Shown: positions 1 through 6,368 of the stretch, one piece after another
Layout: each line of letters opens with the position of its first letter
Numbering within the stretch: the stretch's first letter is position 1
DNA from: an uncultured Bilophila sp.
GTDB taxonomy: Bacteria; Desulfobacterota; Desulfovibrionia; Desulfovibrionales; Desulfovibrionaceae
DNA: 6,449 nucleotides
Assembly (NCBI GenBank): GCA_959604115.1
Contig: CAUHBW010000222.1
Span: 1-6,449, forward strand
Direction of reading: 5' to 3'
Program-made: the position numbers and the translations under genes
Notes under the pieces: model-generated
The model's database searches: none
What the model saw: only the letters and a program-made list of their open reading frames with translations
What the model was told of the DNA's origin: nothing

Positions 1-917
1 GGCTTGAGCAGGTTGCCCGCGTCCATCGCGCCGTCGGTCTTGCCCGCGCCCACGATGGTGTGCAGCTCGTCGATGAACAGGATGATCTGCCCTTCGGACT
101 TCTGCACTTCGGACAGCACGGCCTTGAGCCGTTCCTCGAACTCGCCGCGGTACTTGGCGCCCGCGATGAGCGCGCCCATGTCGAGCGCGAAGATCGTCTT
201 GTTCTTGAGCCCTTCGGGCACGTCGCCCTTGACGATGCGGTAGGCCAGCCCTTCCGCGATGGCGGTCTTGCCCACGCCCGCCTCGCCGATGAGTACGGGG
301 TTGTTCTTCGTGCGCCGCGACAGGATGCGGATGACGCGGCGGATTTCCGCGTCGCGCCCGATCACCGGATCGAGCTTGCCCTTGCTGGCGGCTTCGACGA
401 GGTTGCGCCCGTACTTGCTCAACGCCTCGTAGCTTTCCTCGGGGTTGGCGGAGGTCACGCGGTGCGGGCCGCGCACGGCCATCATGGTTTCGGTAAACTT
501 TTCGGCGGACAGTCCGGCGTCGGCGGCCACCTGACCGAGGCCGGTCGAGGCGGGTTCGCGCAGAAGTTCCGCGAAAATGTGCTCCACGCTGACGTATTCG
601 TCACGCAGCCGCTTGGCGAGGGCCTCGGCGTTGGCGATGGCCTTGGCGACCCGCTGCGAAATGGTGATCGTGCCCATCTCCGCGCCCGGCCCGCGCACGG
701 ACGGACGCTTCTTGAGCGCGGCCTCCAGCGCCGTGACCAGCGCCTTGGGGGCGACGCCCGCGCGTTCCAGCACGCGGGGGACAAAGCCGTCTTCCTGATT
801 CACCAGTGCGAGCGCCAAATGTTCGGCGTCCACTTCCTGATGACCGTACTGGGCGGCGAGCCCCTGCGCCGTGGTCAGCGCTTCACGGGATTTTTCGGTA
901 AATCTGTTTATATCCAT
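1..917 (-). CDS. clpB: ATP-dependent chaperone ClpB, N-terminal part (cut by window edge)
   Basis: Hsp100 AAA+ disaggregase that threads aggregated proteins through a hexameric ring together with DnaK/DnaJ in the cytoplasm. Only the first 305 codons are present; the family is usually about 860 residues, so the rest of NBD1, the M-domain and NBD2 lie beyond base 1. The protein starts MDINRFTEKSREAL and has the double Clp-N repeat (about residues 1-150). NBD1 follows, with Walker A GEAGVGKT at 211-218 and Walker B LFIDELHT, D283/E284 being the Mg/ATP-hydrolysis pair, then GAGKTDGAMDAGN just before the edge; this last stretch is typical of ClpB rather than ClpA or ClpC. The start is the ATG at 917, with an SD GAGGTGA about 7 bases upstream. 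It is the third gene of the cbpA-cbpM-clpB set, 120 bases after cbpM. No frame defect is visible in the part seen. Confidence 0.97.
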   Translation of the reverse strand, partial: MDINRFTEKSREALTTAQGLAAQYGHQEVDAEHLALALVNQEDGFVPRVLERAGVAPKALVTALEAALKKRPSVRGPGAEMGTITISQRVAKAIANAEALAKRLRDEYVSVEHIFAELLREPASTGLGQVAADAGLSAEKFTETMMAVRGPHRVTSANPEESYEALSKYGRNLVEAASKGKLDPVIGRDAEIRRVIRILSRRTKNNPVLIGEAGVGKTAIAEGLAYRIVKGDVPEGLKNKTIFALDMGALIAGAKYRGEFEERLKAVLSEVQKSEGQIILFIDELHTIVGAGKTDGAMDAGNLLK

Positions 918-960
918 AATGGTTCACCTCAATTGCGTTGGCGTGCTTCCGTCGCGCGCC

Positions 961-979
961 TCCCGGAGAAGATCCGGGA
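961..979. other. Short perfect hairpin in the cbpM-clpB gap
   Basis: TCCCGGA and TCCGGGA form a perfect 7-bp stem around a 5-base loop, in the 120-base gap between the cbpM stop and the clpB start, ending about 44 bases before the clpB ATG. No T-tract follows on the minus strand, so it is not an ordinary intrinsic terminator. It could be an mRNA processing or stability structure that sets clpB expression apart from the two upstream genes. The fold is seen in the sequence; the role is inference. The rest of the gap contains the clpB Shine-Dalgarno and no other signal I can support. Confidence 0.4.
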
Positions 980-1037
980 ACGCAACGCGACCGCACAAAC
1001 GATATCGCTATCGCTTTCTCTTCTACAATAAGGCGCT

Positions 1038-1346
1038 CTAACGGTCTGTCAATTCCCTGATGCGCAATTCTAACATTGCGATACGGTCCAGCAGATCCAT
1101 GACGATGGAGCCGCCGAGCGTATGCAGTTCAAAGTCGCTGCACAGCCGTTCCAGTTTTCGCAGGCGGTAGACGTCCTCCTGCCGGAACAGCAATGCGGCG
1201 TCCGCCGTGCGCGTGGGATGCAGCCAGCCGATGTCCATCAGTTCGGAAAGGCGGTCCGGGGTGGTCCCGGTCAGTTCCAGAAATTCGCCCCAGACGACGA
1301 GAGTCGAGCGGCTCGGCACATCCTTTGTATTCTTCAAGAGTTCCAT
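1038..1346 (-). CDS. cbpM: Chaperone modulator CbpM-like protein (MerR-type fold)
   Basis: A 102-residue protein that resembles CbpM, the small protein that binds the J-domain of CbpA and inhibits its stimulation of DnaK in E. coli. The match by eye covers an N-terminal winged-helix-like part (TGTTPDRLSELMDIGWLHP, residues 27-45, aligning with TGISEEELNEIVGLGVVEP of E. coli CbpM), a central F/LFRQEDVYRLRKLERL segment (about 53-69) and a C-terminal helix MDLLDRIAMLELRIRELTDR that resembles the coiled-coil end of CbpM. The start is the ATG at 1346, with GGGGAG 8 bases upstream; the stop is TAG. It lies between the J-domain gene and clpB on the same strand, which is the context expected of a co-chaperone regulator. 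MerR-family annotation would also be given by many pipelines, but the protein is too short and lacks an effector domain, so a DNA-binding role is less likely than J-domain binding. Confidence 0.85.
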   Translation of the reverse strand: MELLKNTKDVPSRSTLVVWGEFLELTGTTPDRLSELMDIGWLHPTRTADAALLFRQEDVYRLRKLERLCSDFELHTLGGSIVMDLLDRIAMLELRIRELTDR

Positions 1347-1390
1347 ACAATCATCTCCCCTGACGTCGGCCTTCGAGGCCCGGCATTAAA

Positions 1391-1522
1391 GCATTCCAAC
1401 TTCACAAGTTGCAATGCGAGGCGGCGAGTAGACCGAGCCGCCCGCCGCGATGCGGCGCGGATTCTGCCGAAGATCGCGATCTTCAGCGGAATGAGCCTTT
1501 GAAAAGCGGAACTTTTCAAAGG
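1391..1522. repeat. Array of five consecutive inverted repeats between cbpA and cbpM
   Basis: Most of the cbpA-cbpM gap is made of back-to-back stem-loops. (1) 1391-1417: GCATT-c-CAACTT, loop CAC, AAGTTG-c-AATGC, 11 of 12 pairs. (2) 1420-1442: GGCGGC/GCCGCC with an 11-base loop. (3) 1443-1457: CGCCGC, loop GAT, GCGGCG. (4) 1461-1492: 14 of 16 pairs centred on the perfect 16-base palindrome GAAGATCGCGATCTTC (1469-1484). (5) 1496-1522: CCTTTGAAAAG, loop CGGAA, CTTTTCAAAGG, a perfect 11-bp stem starting 10 bases after the cbpA stop. AGCGGAA occurs twice (1485-1491 and 1505-1511). No stem is followed by a T-tract on either strand, so plain terminators are unlikely. It could be a dispersed extragenic palindromic element or a structured RNA that sets the cbpA/cbpM ratio. 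An open frame of about 60 codons crosses it on the minus strand from a TTG, but it is best read as a by-product of the repeat. Confidence 0.7.
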
Positions 1523-1531
1523 AAATCTGCC

Positions 1532-2479
1532 TTAACGTTCCGCTGCGAGGGCTTCCCACAGTTCGCGCTGCTTCGGCGTAAGATCCTTCGGCGCATCAAT
1601 GCCGACGCGCACATACAGATCCCCGCGCGAACTTGCGGGTCCGAGCCCCTTGCCCCGCAGGCGCATCTTCTTCCCGCTGCCGGTCCCGGCCGGGATGGAA
1701 AGCTCGACGTTCCCGTCAAGGGTGGGAACGGTGACCTTGGCCCCGAGCACGGCCTGCCACGGCTGGAGCCGCACCTCATAGGTGAGGTCCGTGCCGTCCA
1801 CATGGAACAGCGAATGCGGCGCGAAGCGTATCCGCAGATACAGATCGCCCTTCGCCCCGCCGTTCGGTGACGCGTACCCCTGCCCGGCGAGGCGGAGCTT
1901 GGCCCCGTCCTTCACTCCGGCGGGGATGTTGACCTTAAGGGTCTTGGGACCGTCGCCGCCCTGCAGGGTGACGCTGCGTTCGCCGCCCTTCACCGCATCC
2001 TCAAGGGAAACGGTGATGTCGGCCTCGACGTCGCGTCCCCGCTGCGGGCGGGACGAAAAGCCGTCGAAGCCCTGTCCGCCGAACTGCGCGCTCTGACGGC
2101 CCCCGAACAGCGTCTCGAAAAAGTCGCTGAAGCCGGACCCCTCGAAGCCCTGTCCGCCGGAAAATTCCTGTCCGTTGAACGTAAAGCGCGTCCCGCCGCC
2201 GAACGGACCGCCGCCCCCGAAGGGGTTGCCGCCGGAGAACTGCTGACCCTGCTGCCAGTTGGGGCCGAGCTGGTCATACATTTTCCGCTTCTGTTCGTCT
2301 TTGAGAACTTCGTACGCCTCGTTTATTTCCTTGAATTTTTCCTCGGCTTCCTTGTTGCCGGGGTTCAGGTCCGGGTGGTACTGGCGGGCGAGTTTCTTGA
2401 AGGCTTTTGAAATCTCATCCTTGGAAGCCTCACGCCCCACACCCAGTATCTTGTAGTAATCCTTATATTCAACACTCAT
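1532..2479 (-). CDS. cbpA: Class B DnaJ-family co-chaperone, CbpA-like
   Basis: J-domain protein of 315 residues that stimulates the DnaK ATPase and delivers clients to it. The J-domain spans residues 6-72 with the invariant HPD at 35-37 and the helix-IV end KMYDQLG. A Gly/Phe-rich linker (about 72-145) contains the FSDFFETLFGG motif (117-127). Two C-terminal beta-sandwich substrate-binding domains follow at about 149-225 and 226-306, with GDLYLRIRF and RGDLYVRV as their paired signature strands. There is no CxxCxGxG zinc repeat, so this is not canonical DnaJ but the CbpA/DjlA-independent class B type. The ATG at 2479 is preceded by AGAGGAGG with 9 bases of spacing. It is the first gene of the cbpA-cbpM-clpB set and is transcribed away from the dynamin gene. 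The adjacent CbpM homologue supports the CbpA assignment over a generic dnaJ name. Confidence 0.95.
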   Translation of the reverse strand: MSVEYKDYYKILGVGREASKDEISKAFKKLARQYHPDLNPGNKEAEEKFKEINEAYEVLKDEQKRKMYDQLGPNWQQGQQFSGGNPFGGGGPFGGGTRFTFNGQEFSGGQGFEGSGFSDFFETLFGGRQSAQFGGQGFDGFSSRPQRGRDVEADITVSLEDAVKGGERSVTLQGGDGPKTLKVNIPAGVKDGAKLRLAGQGYASPNGGAKGDLYLRIRFAPHSLFHVDGTDLTYEVRLQPWQAVLGAKVTVPTLDGNVELSIPAGTGSGKKMRLRGKGLGPASSRGDLYVRVGIDAPKDLTPKQRELWEALAAER

Positions 2480-2530
2480 AGCATCGAGCCTCCTCTGGAC
2501 ACGCCTGTTGACGCGCGTGAAGCCGCGTCC

Positions 2531-2579
2531 GGAACCGGACGCCGCTTCAACGGATCATATGTAAAGCCGATCCGGTTCC
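2531..2579. promoter_or_regulatory. 9-bp inverted repeat spanning the cbpA promoter (candidate operator)
   Basis: GGAACCGGA (2531-2539) and TCCGGTTCC (2571-2579) are exact inverted copies 31 bases apart, with half-site centres 40 bases apart, about four helical turns. The right arm abuts the predicted -35 box of cbpA and fills part of its spacer; the left arm falls just downstream of the predicted start of transcription. This layout would suit a repressor binding two faces of the promoter, or looping. It does not match the CIRCE operator (TTAGCACTC-N9-GAGTGCTAA) of HrcA. The repeat is seen; the operator role is inferred from its position. Confidence 0.4.
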
Positions 2580-2586
2580 AGTCAAG
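2554..2586 (-). promoter_or_regulatory. Predicted promoter of cbpA-cbpM-clpB, possibly heat-shock type
   Basis: On the minus strand, TTGACT (2580-2585) serves as a -35 box. After 16 bases comes TACATA (2558-2563), overlapping TATGAT (2554-2559), which matches the vegetative -10 at five of six positions but at a 20-base spacing. The same bases can also be read as a sigma-32-like promoter: CTTGAC (2581-2586), 16 bases, then TTACATAT (2557-2564), which keeps the CATnT end of the CCCCATnT consensus. The heat-shock reading fits the genes it would drive, but the match is partial. The leader would be about 70 bases. Confidence 0.4.
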
Positions 2587-2621
2587 GCGGTTAGAGTCCG
2601 GCGGAGAGCCCCCCGCAGCCA

Positions 2622-2650
2622 TTGAAAAAAAAGGGCGTTGCGGCTAGGCT
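2622..2650 (+). promoter_or_regulatory. Predicted vegetative promoter of the dynamin gene
   Basis: TTGAAA (2622-2627) at 17 bases from TAGGCT (2645-2650) gives a near-consensus -35 and a weak -10 that keeps the T1, A2 and T6 positions. The A-tract just after the -35 is the only A-run in this GC-rich gap. It sits 45 bases upstream of the ATG at 2695 and does not overlap the divergent cbpA promoter, about 36 bases away. Strength is doubtful because of the -10. Confidence 0.3.
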
Positions 2651-2681
2651 CGTGGCATCCCGGCCGCTTATCCGACCAGCC

Positions 2682-2687
2682 AAGGAG
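2682..2687 (+). promoter_or_regulatory. Ribosome binding site fixing the dynamin gene start
   Basis: AAGGAG lies 7 bases upstream of the ATG at 2695. The same frame stays open upstream to a TTG at 2638, which would add 19 residues, but that codon lacks a comparable site; the strong SD therefore places the start at 2695. Confidence 0.8.
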
Positions 2688-2694
2688 CCTTTCC

Positions 2695-5304
2695 ATGTCC
2701 TCCCGCCCCACGTCCGCCTCCATGCTGTCCATGCTTCCGCAGCCCATTCAGCCGATCCCCGGCGAATCCTTCAACGACCGCATCCTGCTCCTGCTCGCGG
2801 CGGTCGCCTCCACGGACGGCATGCTGACCTATCGGGAGTACCAGCTCGTGCAGGAAGCCGCCGAAGCCATTTTCGGCGAGCGCGCCCTCCACGCGGAGCT
2901 ACAGGCCAAGCTCCACTACGCGCTCCTGAACCCGCCGTCCGATCCCGCCGAAATCGCCCGCGACATGGCGAATCAGGCCGACGCGCAAAAGGTGTCCTCC
3001 ACCTTCGTGGACACCATGCTCAAGGCTTTGTCCCTCATCGGCGGGCACGAGGAGCGGGTGGACGAAAAGGCGCAGTCGCTGGTCAACGACATCGAATGGG
3101 CGTTCCGCAAGTCGCGCCTCGAACGCAGCGCGGGGCGGGGCATCGGCCTCGGGCTCAACGTCGGGGAAAGCCTCGGCGGGCTGTACCGCATGGCCACGAG
3201 CGTGCTCCCCACCCGCAAGGACATCGCCAACTGGTTCGCGCCGGAAACCACCCAGTTCAACGCGGACATGGAGCATTTCGCCAGCTCCCTCGACCGCATC
3301 GCGTGGACCCTCGACGACATGGACCTGCGCGAGGAGCTCTACCTGTTCCGCAAGATGCTGCGCCGCCAGCCGTTCAAGATCGTCATCGTGGGCGAGCGCA
3401 AGCGCGGCAAAAGCTCGCTCATCAACGCGATCATCGGGCAGGAGCTGTCCCCGGTGCGCGAGTCCACGCCGGAAACCGCCACAGTGGTCGAATTCCGGTA
3501 CGCCCACGCCCCGGACTACAGCGTGCGCTTTCTCGATTCCAGCCAGTTCGCCCGGCTGGAGGACTACCTCGAAAACGAACAGGACAACCTCCTGCTCACC
3601 CGCAAGATCGAACACATCCGCAAGGGCGTCGCGGACGGCACCTTCATCCCCGGCAAGCTCCTCTCCGGCATCACCTGCTGGGACGATCTGTCCGACTACA
3701 TCAGCCTCGAAGGCCGCTTCTCGGGCTTCGTGGCCCGCGTGAGCGTCGGCCTGCCGCTGGACACGCTCCGCTCGGGCGTCGTGCTCGTGGACACCCCCGG
3801 CCTCAACGACACCGACCAGTTCCACGACTACCTCTCCTATGAGGAAAGCCTTGAAGCGGACTGCGTGATCTTCGTCATGGACGCCCGCGACCCGGGGTCC
3901 AACTCCGAGCTGTCCCTGCTCCGCAAGCTGGCCCGCAGCGGGCGCACCGTGAGCATCATCGGCGTCCTGACCAACATCGACCGCCTCAACAGCGCGGCCA
4001 GCCTCGAACTGGCCCGCGAGCAGGCCCGCACCGTCCTGCGAGAAGCCTGCCGCAGTTCCGGTCAGGTGGAACTGGCGGGCGTCGTCGCCCTCAATACCCG
4101 GCAGGCCGTCGAGGAACGCTGCCGCAACAAGACCGCCCTCACGGATACGCTGAAGGTTTCCAGGTCCGTTTCCGGCGAACTCGAACAGCTTCTGTCGATC
4201 CTGCGGGAAGTCATGGACCGCGACACCGGCAAGGAGGCCTACCGCCGCAAAATCGCGGAAGCGTACACCCGGATCGCGGATTCGGCGCGGGAGCGGCTCC
4301 GTCGGCATGTGCAGGAATACCGCGACTCCCTGCCCAGCCCCGAACTCCTCGGCATGCTGGACGCGCACGCCAAGCAGCTCTCCGCCGCCGCCCTGTCCTC
4401 GCTCGAACAGGCCCGGCAGGTGGTGGACGCCGCCGCCAAGGATCTCGACGCGTGGGACGTCGCCACGGAAAAGGCGCTGGAGAAATTCCGCGAAACCCTC
4501 GTCCTGCGGCTCATGGACGCCGTGGGCCGCAAGGTTTCCGAACTCGGACACCAGTTCGCCAAGGACGCCGTATGGAAGGAATTCGACGCGACCGAAGCCC
4601 GGACCATCGCCCGCCGCGCCGTGGACGAATTTCTTGAGGAACAGCGCGGCATCCTGCGCGGCTGGGAAGACAAGCTGCGGCTGTTCTCCGCGCGCATGGA
4701 CGAATTTTCGCAGGAGTGCCTCGCTCGCCTCAGCTCCAACATCGACGGCCTTCAGGACGACCCCGGCGAAGTCAACGGCACCTCCTCGGCGGCGACGCAC
4801 TTCCTCGTGCAGACCCACCGACACATGAAGAACCTCGCGGTCTTCACCACCGGCCTGACCGTGGGCCGCCTCACCGCCCTCGGGCCGATCTCGATCCTCG
4901 TCACCGCGGGCAACATCCTCGCGCTGGCGACGGCAAGCCCCTTCGCGGCGGCGGTGGTCGCGGCGGTGGCGGGAACAGCCGGACTGCTCTACCACCTCGG
5001 ACGCGAGGACAAGCGCAAGGCGGCCTTCCTCGACAAACGACGCCGCGACGCCGAAGAATACGCGGAACGCATCTGCGACGCTCTGCGGCAGGAACTCGGC
5101 GGCGTCCGGGAAGACCTCGGCAAGGCCTACGAGTTCGAGGTCAAGCGCGGCTTCGCCCCGGCGCTGGAAAGCCTGTTCCACCAGTCCGTGCACCTGCGCC
5201 TGTTCCTCGACGTCATGCAGAAAATCCGCGGCGACGTTTCCCGCTACGACGAACACGTGCAAAAGCAGCTTGAGGAACTCGGCGGCGTCCTGAACCAGCA
5301 CTGA
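2695..5304 (+). CDS. Dynamin-like GTPase with TerB-like N-terminal domain and membrane hairpin
   Basis: An 869-residue protein that probably binds and remodels the inner membrane using GTP. Residues about 25-137 are helical and resemble TerB/DjlA-N domains: LLLAAVASTDGMLTYREYQ (32-50) has the D-G-x-(4-6)-E pattern, and a second related helix pair lies at 110-137. After a Gly-rich linker (147-164), the GTPase domain has G1 GERKRGKS (233-240), a G2 threonine at 261 or 263, G3 DTPG (366-369) and G4 TNID (426-429). The 126-residue gap from G1 to G3 is wide, as in bacterial dynamins. A helical middle region (about 515-700) leads to a hydrophobic stretch at 713-768 with a single charged residue, R725, resembling the paddle or transmembrane hairpin of bacterial dynamins. 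Helices at 771-869 probably fold back as the stalk. There is one dynamin here, not the tandem pair seen in many bacteria. The dynamin call is firm; the TerB call is by eye; the cellular role is unknown. Confidence 0.88.
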   Translation: MSSRPTSASMLSMLPQPIQPIPGESFNDRILLLLAAVASTDGMLTYREYQLVQEAAEAIFGERALHAELQAKLHYALLNPPSDPAEIARDMANQADAQKVSSTFVDTMLKALSLIGGHEERVDEKAQSLVNDIEWAFRKSRLERSAGRGIGLGLNVGESLGGLYRMATSVLPTRKDIANWFAPETTQFNADMEHFASSLDRIAWTLDDMDLREELYLFRKMLRRQPFKIVIVGERKRGKSSLINAIIGQELSPVRESTPETATVVEFRYAHAPDYSVRFLDSSQFARLEDYLENEQDNLLLTRKIEHIRKGVADGTFIPGKLLSGITCWDDLSDYISLEGRFSGFVARVSVGLPLDTLRSGVVLVDTPGLNDTDQFHDYLSYEESLEADCVIFVMDARDPGSNSELSLLRKLARSGRTVSIIGVLTNIDRLNSAASLELAREQARTVLREACRSSGQVELAGVVALNTRQAVEERCRNKTALTDTLKVSRSVSGELEQLLSILREVMDRDTGKEAYRRKIAEAYTRIADSARERLRRHVQEYRDSLPSPELLGMLDAHAKQLSAAALSSLEQARQVVDAAAKDLDAWDVATEKALEKFRETLVLRLMDAVGRKVSELGHQFAKDAVWKEFDATEARTIARRAVDEFLEEQRGILRGWEDKLRLFSARMDEFSQECLARLSSNIDGLQDDPGEVNGTSSAATHFLVQTHRHMKNLAVFTTGLTVGRLTALGPISILVTAGNILALATASPFAAAVVAAVAGTAGLLYHLGREDKRKAAFLDKRRRDAEEYAERICDALRQELGGVREDLGKAYEFEVKRGFAPALESLFHQSVHLRLFLDVMQKIRGDVSRYDEHVQKQLEELGGVLNQH

Positions 5305-5366
5305 GAGGGGTCACGCCGCAACGTCCGCGACAATCGTTACCCATCGCCAACATGCCCGGAGCAACC

Positions 5367-5867
5367 GTGTACACCATCCGTCAGGTCCGCCCCGCCGACT
5401 ACGATTCGATTTACGCCTTCGTCAGGACGGCGTTCGAGACCGCGAAGGTTTCGGACGGCACCGAACAGGATTTCGTCCTCGGCCTGCGGAAAGGCGGACT
5501 CGTTCCCGAGCTGGAACTGCTCGCCGAGGACAGTGGCGTACTCATCGGTCACATTATGCTGACCAAGGCGTTCATCCGCAGGGACGGAGCCTCGGTCGGC
5601 ACGCTCCTCCTCGCGCCCCTGTCCGTCGCGCTCGCCCGCCGGAACCACGGCATAGGCGGGGCGCTCGTCCGCGAAGCGCTCGACAGGGCGACGGCGCTAG
5701 GACACGCCTCGGCCGTGCTCGTCGGCGATCCCGCCTATTACGGGCGGTTCGGATTCCGCGCCGCCGCGCCCGTCGTCTATCCCGGCGTGCCCGGCGAATA
5801 CACGCTGGCCTGTGAGCTGGTTCCCGGCGCCCTGTCCGGCGTCGCCGGAGACATCACCCTTCCCTGA
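5367..5867 (+). CDS. GNAT-family N-acetyltransferase, YhbS-like
   Basis: A single-domain acetyltransferase of 166 residues that should transfer an acetyl group from acetyl-CoA; the acceptor cannot be told from the sequence. It starts MYTIRQVRPADYDSI, the usual beta1-alpha1 opening of the fold. The acetyl-CoA pyrophosphate loop RNHGIG (92-97) fits the R/Q-x-x-G-x-G/A motif. GDPAYYGRFGF (120-130) is the hallmark of the YhbS group (COG3153; E. coli YhbS has GDPALYSRFGF). I chose the GTG at 5367 because GGAG lies 5 bases before it and the fold then begins at its normal place. The in-frame ATG at 5352 adds five residues but has no SD; an annotator preferring ATG would start there. It follows the dynamin gene by about 60 bases with no terminator between them and precedes creA by 26 bases, so the three may share a transcript. 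Confidence 0.9.
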   Translation: MYTIRQVRPADYDSIYAFVRTAFETAKVSDGTEQDFVLGLRKGGLVPELELLAEDSGVLIGHIMLTKAFIRRDGASVGTLLLAPLSVALARRNHGIGGALVREALDRATALGHASAVLVGDPAYYGRFGFRAAAPVVYPGVPGEYTLACELVPGALSGVAGDITLP

Positions 5868-5893
5868 CCATCCCAACCCCAAAGGAATACGCC

Positions 5894-6349
5894 ATGAAAT
5901 CTCTCTGTCTCGCTCTGGTCTGCGCCCTGCTTCTCCCCGTCCTCGCCCATGCCGACGACTCGGACGTGGGGTGCGTGACCACGGAATGGAAGCTGCTGGG
6001 GGCGAACCACAAGGTCTGCGTTTCGGCCTTCACCGACCCGGACATTCCGGGCGTGGCCTGCTACATCAGTCAGGCGAAGACCGGCGGCGTGTCCGGTTCG
6101 CTCGGTCTGGCGGAAGATCCGTCCAACTTCTCGATTTCGTGCAGTCAGATCGGCCCCATCGAAATCCCGAAGAAGCTGCCCAAGCAGGCCAACGTCTTCC
6201 GCGAATCGACCTCGGTGTTCTTCAAGGCCACCCGCGTCACCCGCATCTGGGACCCCAAGCGCAACACCCTCGTCTACCTCGCCGTCAGCCGCCGCATCGT
6301 GGACGGCTCTCCGTTCAACGCCATTTCCACCGTGCCGGTGAGGAAGTAA
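5894..6349 (+). CDS. creA: CreA-family secreted protein
   Basis: A 151-residue exported protein of the CreA family, whose biochemical function is not known; the E. coli gene lies beside creBCD but is not shown to be needed for that two-component system. A signal peptide fills residues 1-20, with a hydrophobic core LCLALVCALLLPVL and an AHA cleavage site before DDSD, so the mature protein is probably periplasmic. Family landmarks are DPDIPGVACYISQAKTGG (48-65), LGLAEDPS (70-77), ISCSQIGPIE (81-90), the FFKATRVTRIWDPKRNTLVYL strand pair and GSPFNAISTVPV at the C-terminus. C56 and C83 match the two cysteines of E. coli CreA; C27 and C42 are additional. The start ATG has AAGGAA 6 bases upstream. 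No creBCD genes are in view. It lies 26 bases after the acetyltransferase gene, and a hairpin follows its stop. Confidence 0.95.
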   Translation: MKSLCLALVCALLLPVLAHADDSDVGCVTTEWKLLGANHKVCVSAFTDPDIPGVACYISQAKTGGVSGSLGLAEDPSNFSISCSQIGPIEIPKKLPKQANVFRESTSVFFKATRVTRIWDPKRNTLVYLAVSRRIVDGSPFNAISTVPVRK

Positions 6350-6368
6350 AGGCGAATCGAGGGCGGGA

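Noticed and set aside
60..1031. A 323-codon plus-strand open frame over clpB
   Set aside because: It is antisense to unmistakable ClpB sequence (Walker A and B, Clp-N), crosses the clpB start and the gap, and shows no family features.
1334..1519. A 61-codon minus-strand frame across the hairpin array, starting at TTG
   Set aside because: It has no ribosome site, runs through all five stems, and overlaps the cbpM start and SD. It is better explained as a by-product of a repeat element than as a protein gene.
2653..2668. A sigma-54-like site TGGCAT with GG-N10-GC spacing upstream of the dynamin gene
   Set aside because: The -12 element reads CCGC instead of TTGC, and the start would fall only about 16 bases before the ATG, right at the SD. 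Chance is the simpler account in GC-rich DNA.
2480..2694. A CIRCE operator for HrcA in the divergent region
   Set aside because: No TTAGCACTC-N9-GAGTGCTAA-like repeat is present; the inverted repeat that is present has a different sequence and spacing.
2622..3842. A 406-codon plus-strand frame overlapping the dynamin N-terminal half
   Set aside because: It lies in another frame of the dynamin gene, and its product is extremely rich in R, P, H and G, as expected of a shifted GC-rich frame.
2899..5301. An 800-codon open frame antisense to the dynamin gene
   Set aside because: It mirrors the dynamin codons in a GC-rich gene, where antisense frames rarely meet stops. Its translation is rich in H, G, E, V and A without any domain I recognise, and the sense protein has clear GTPase motifs.
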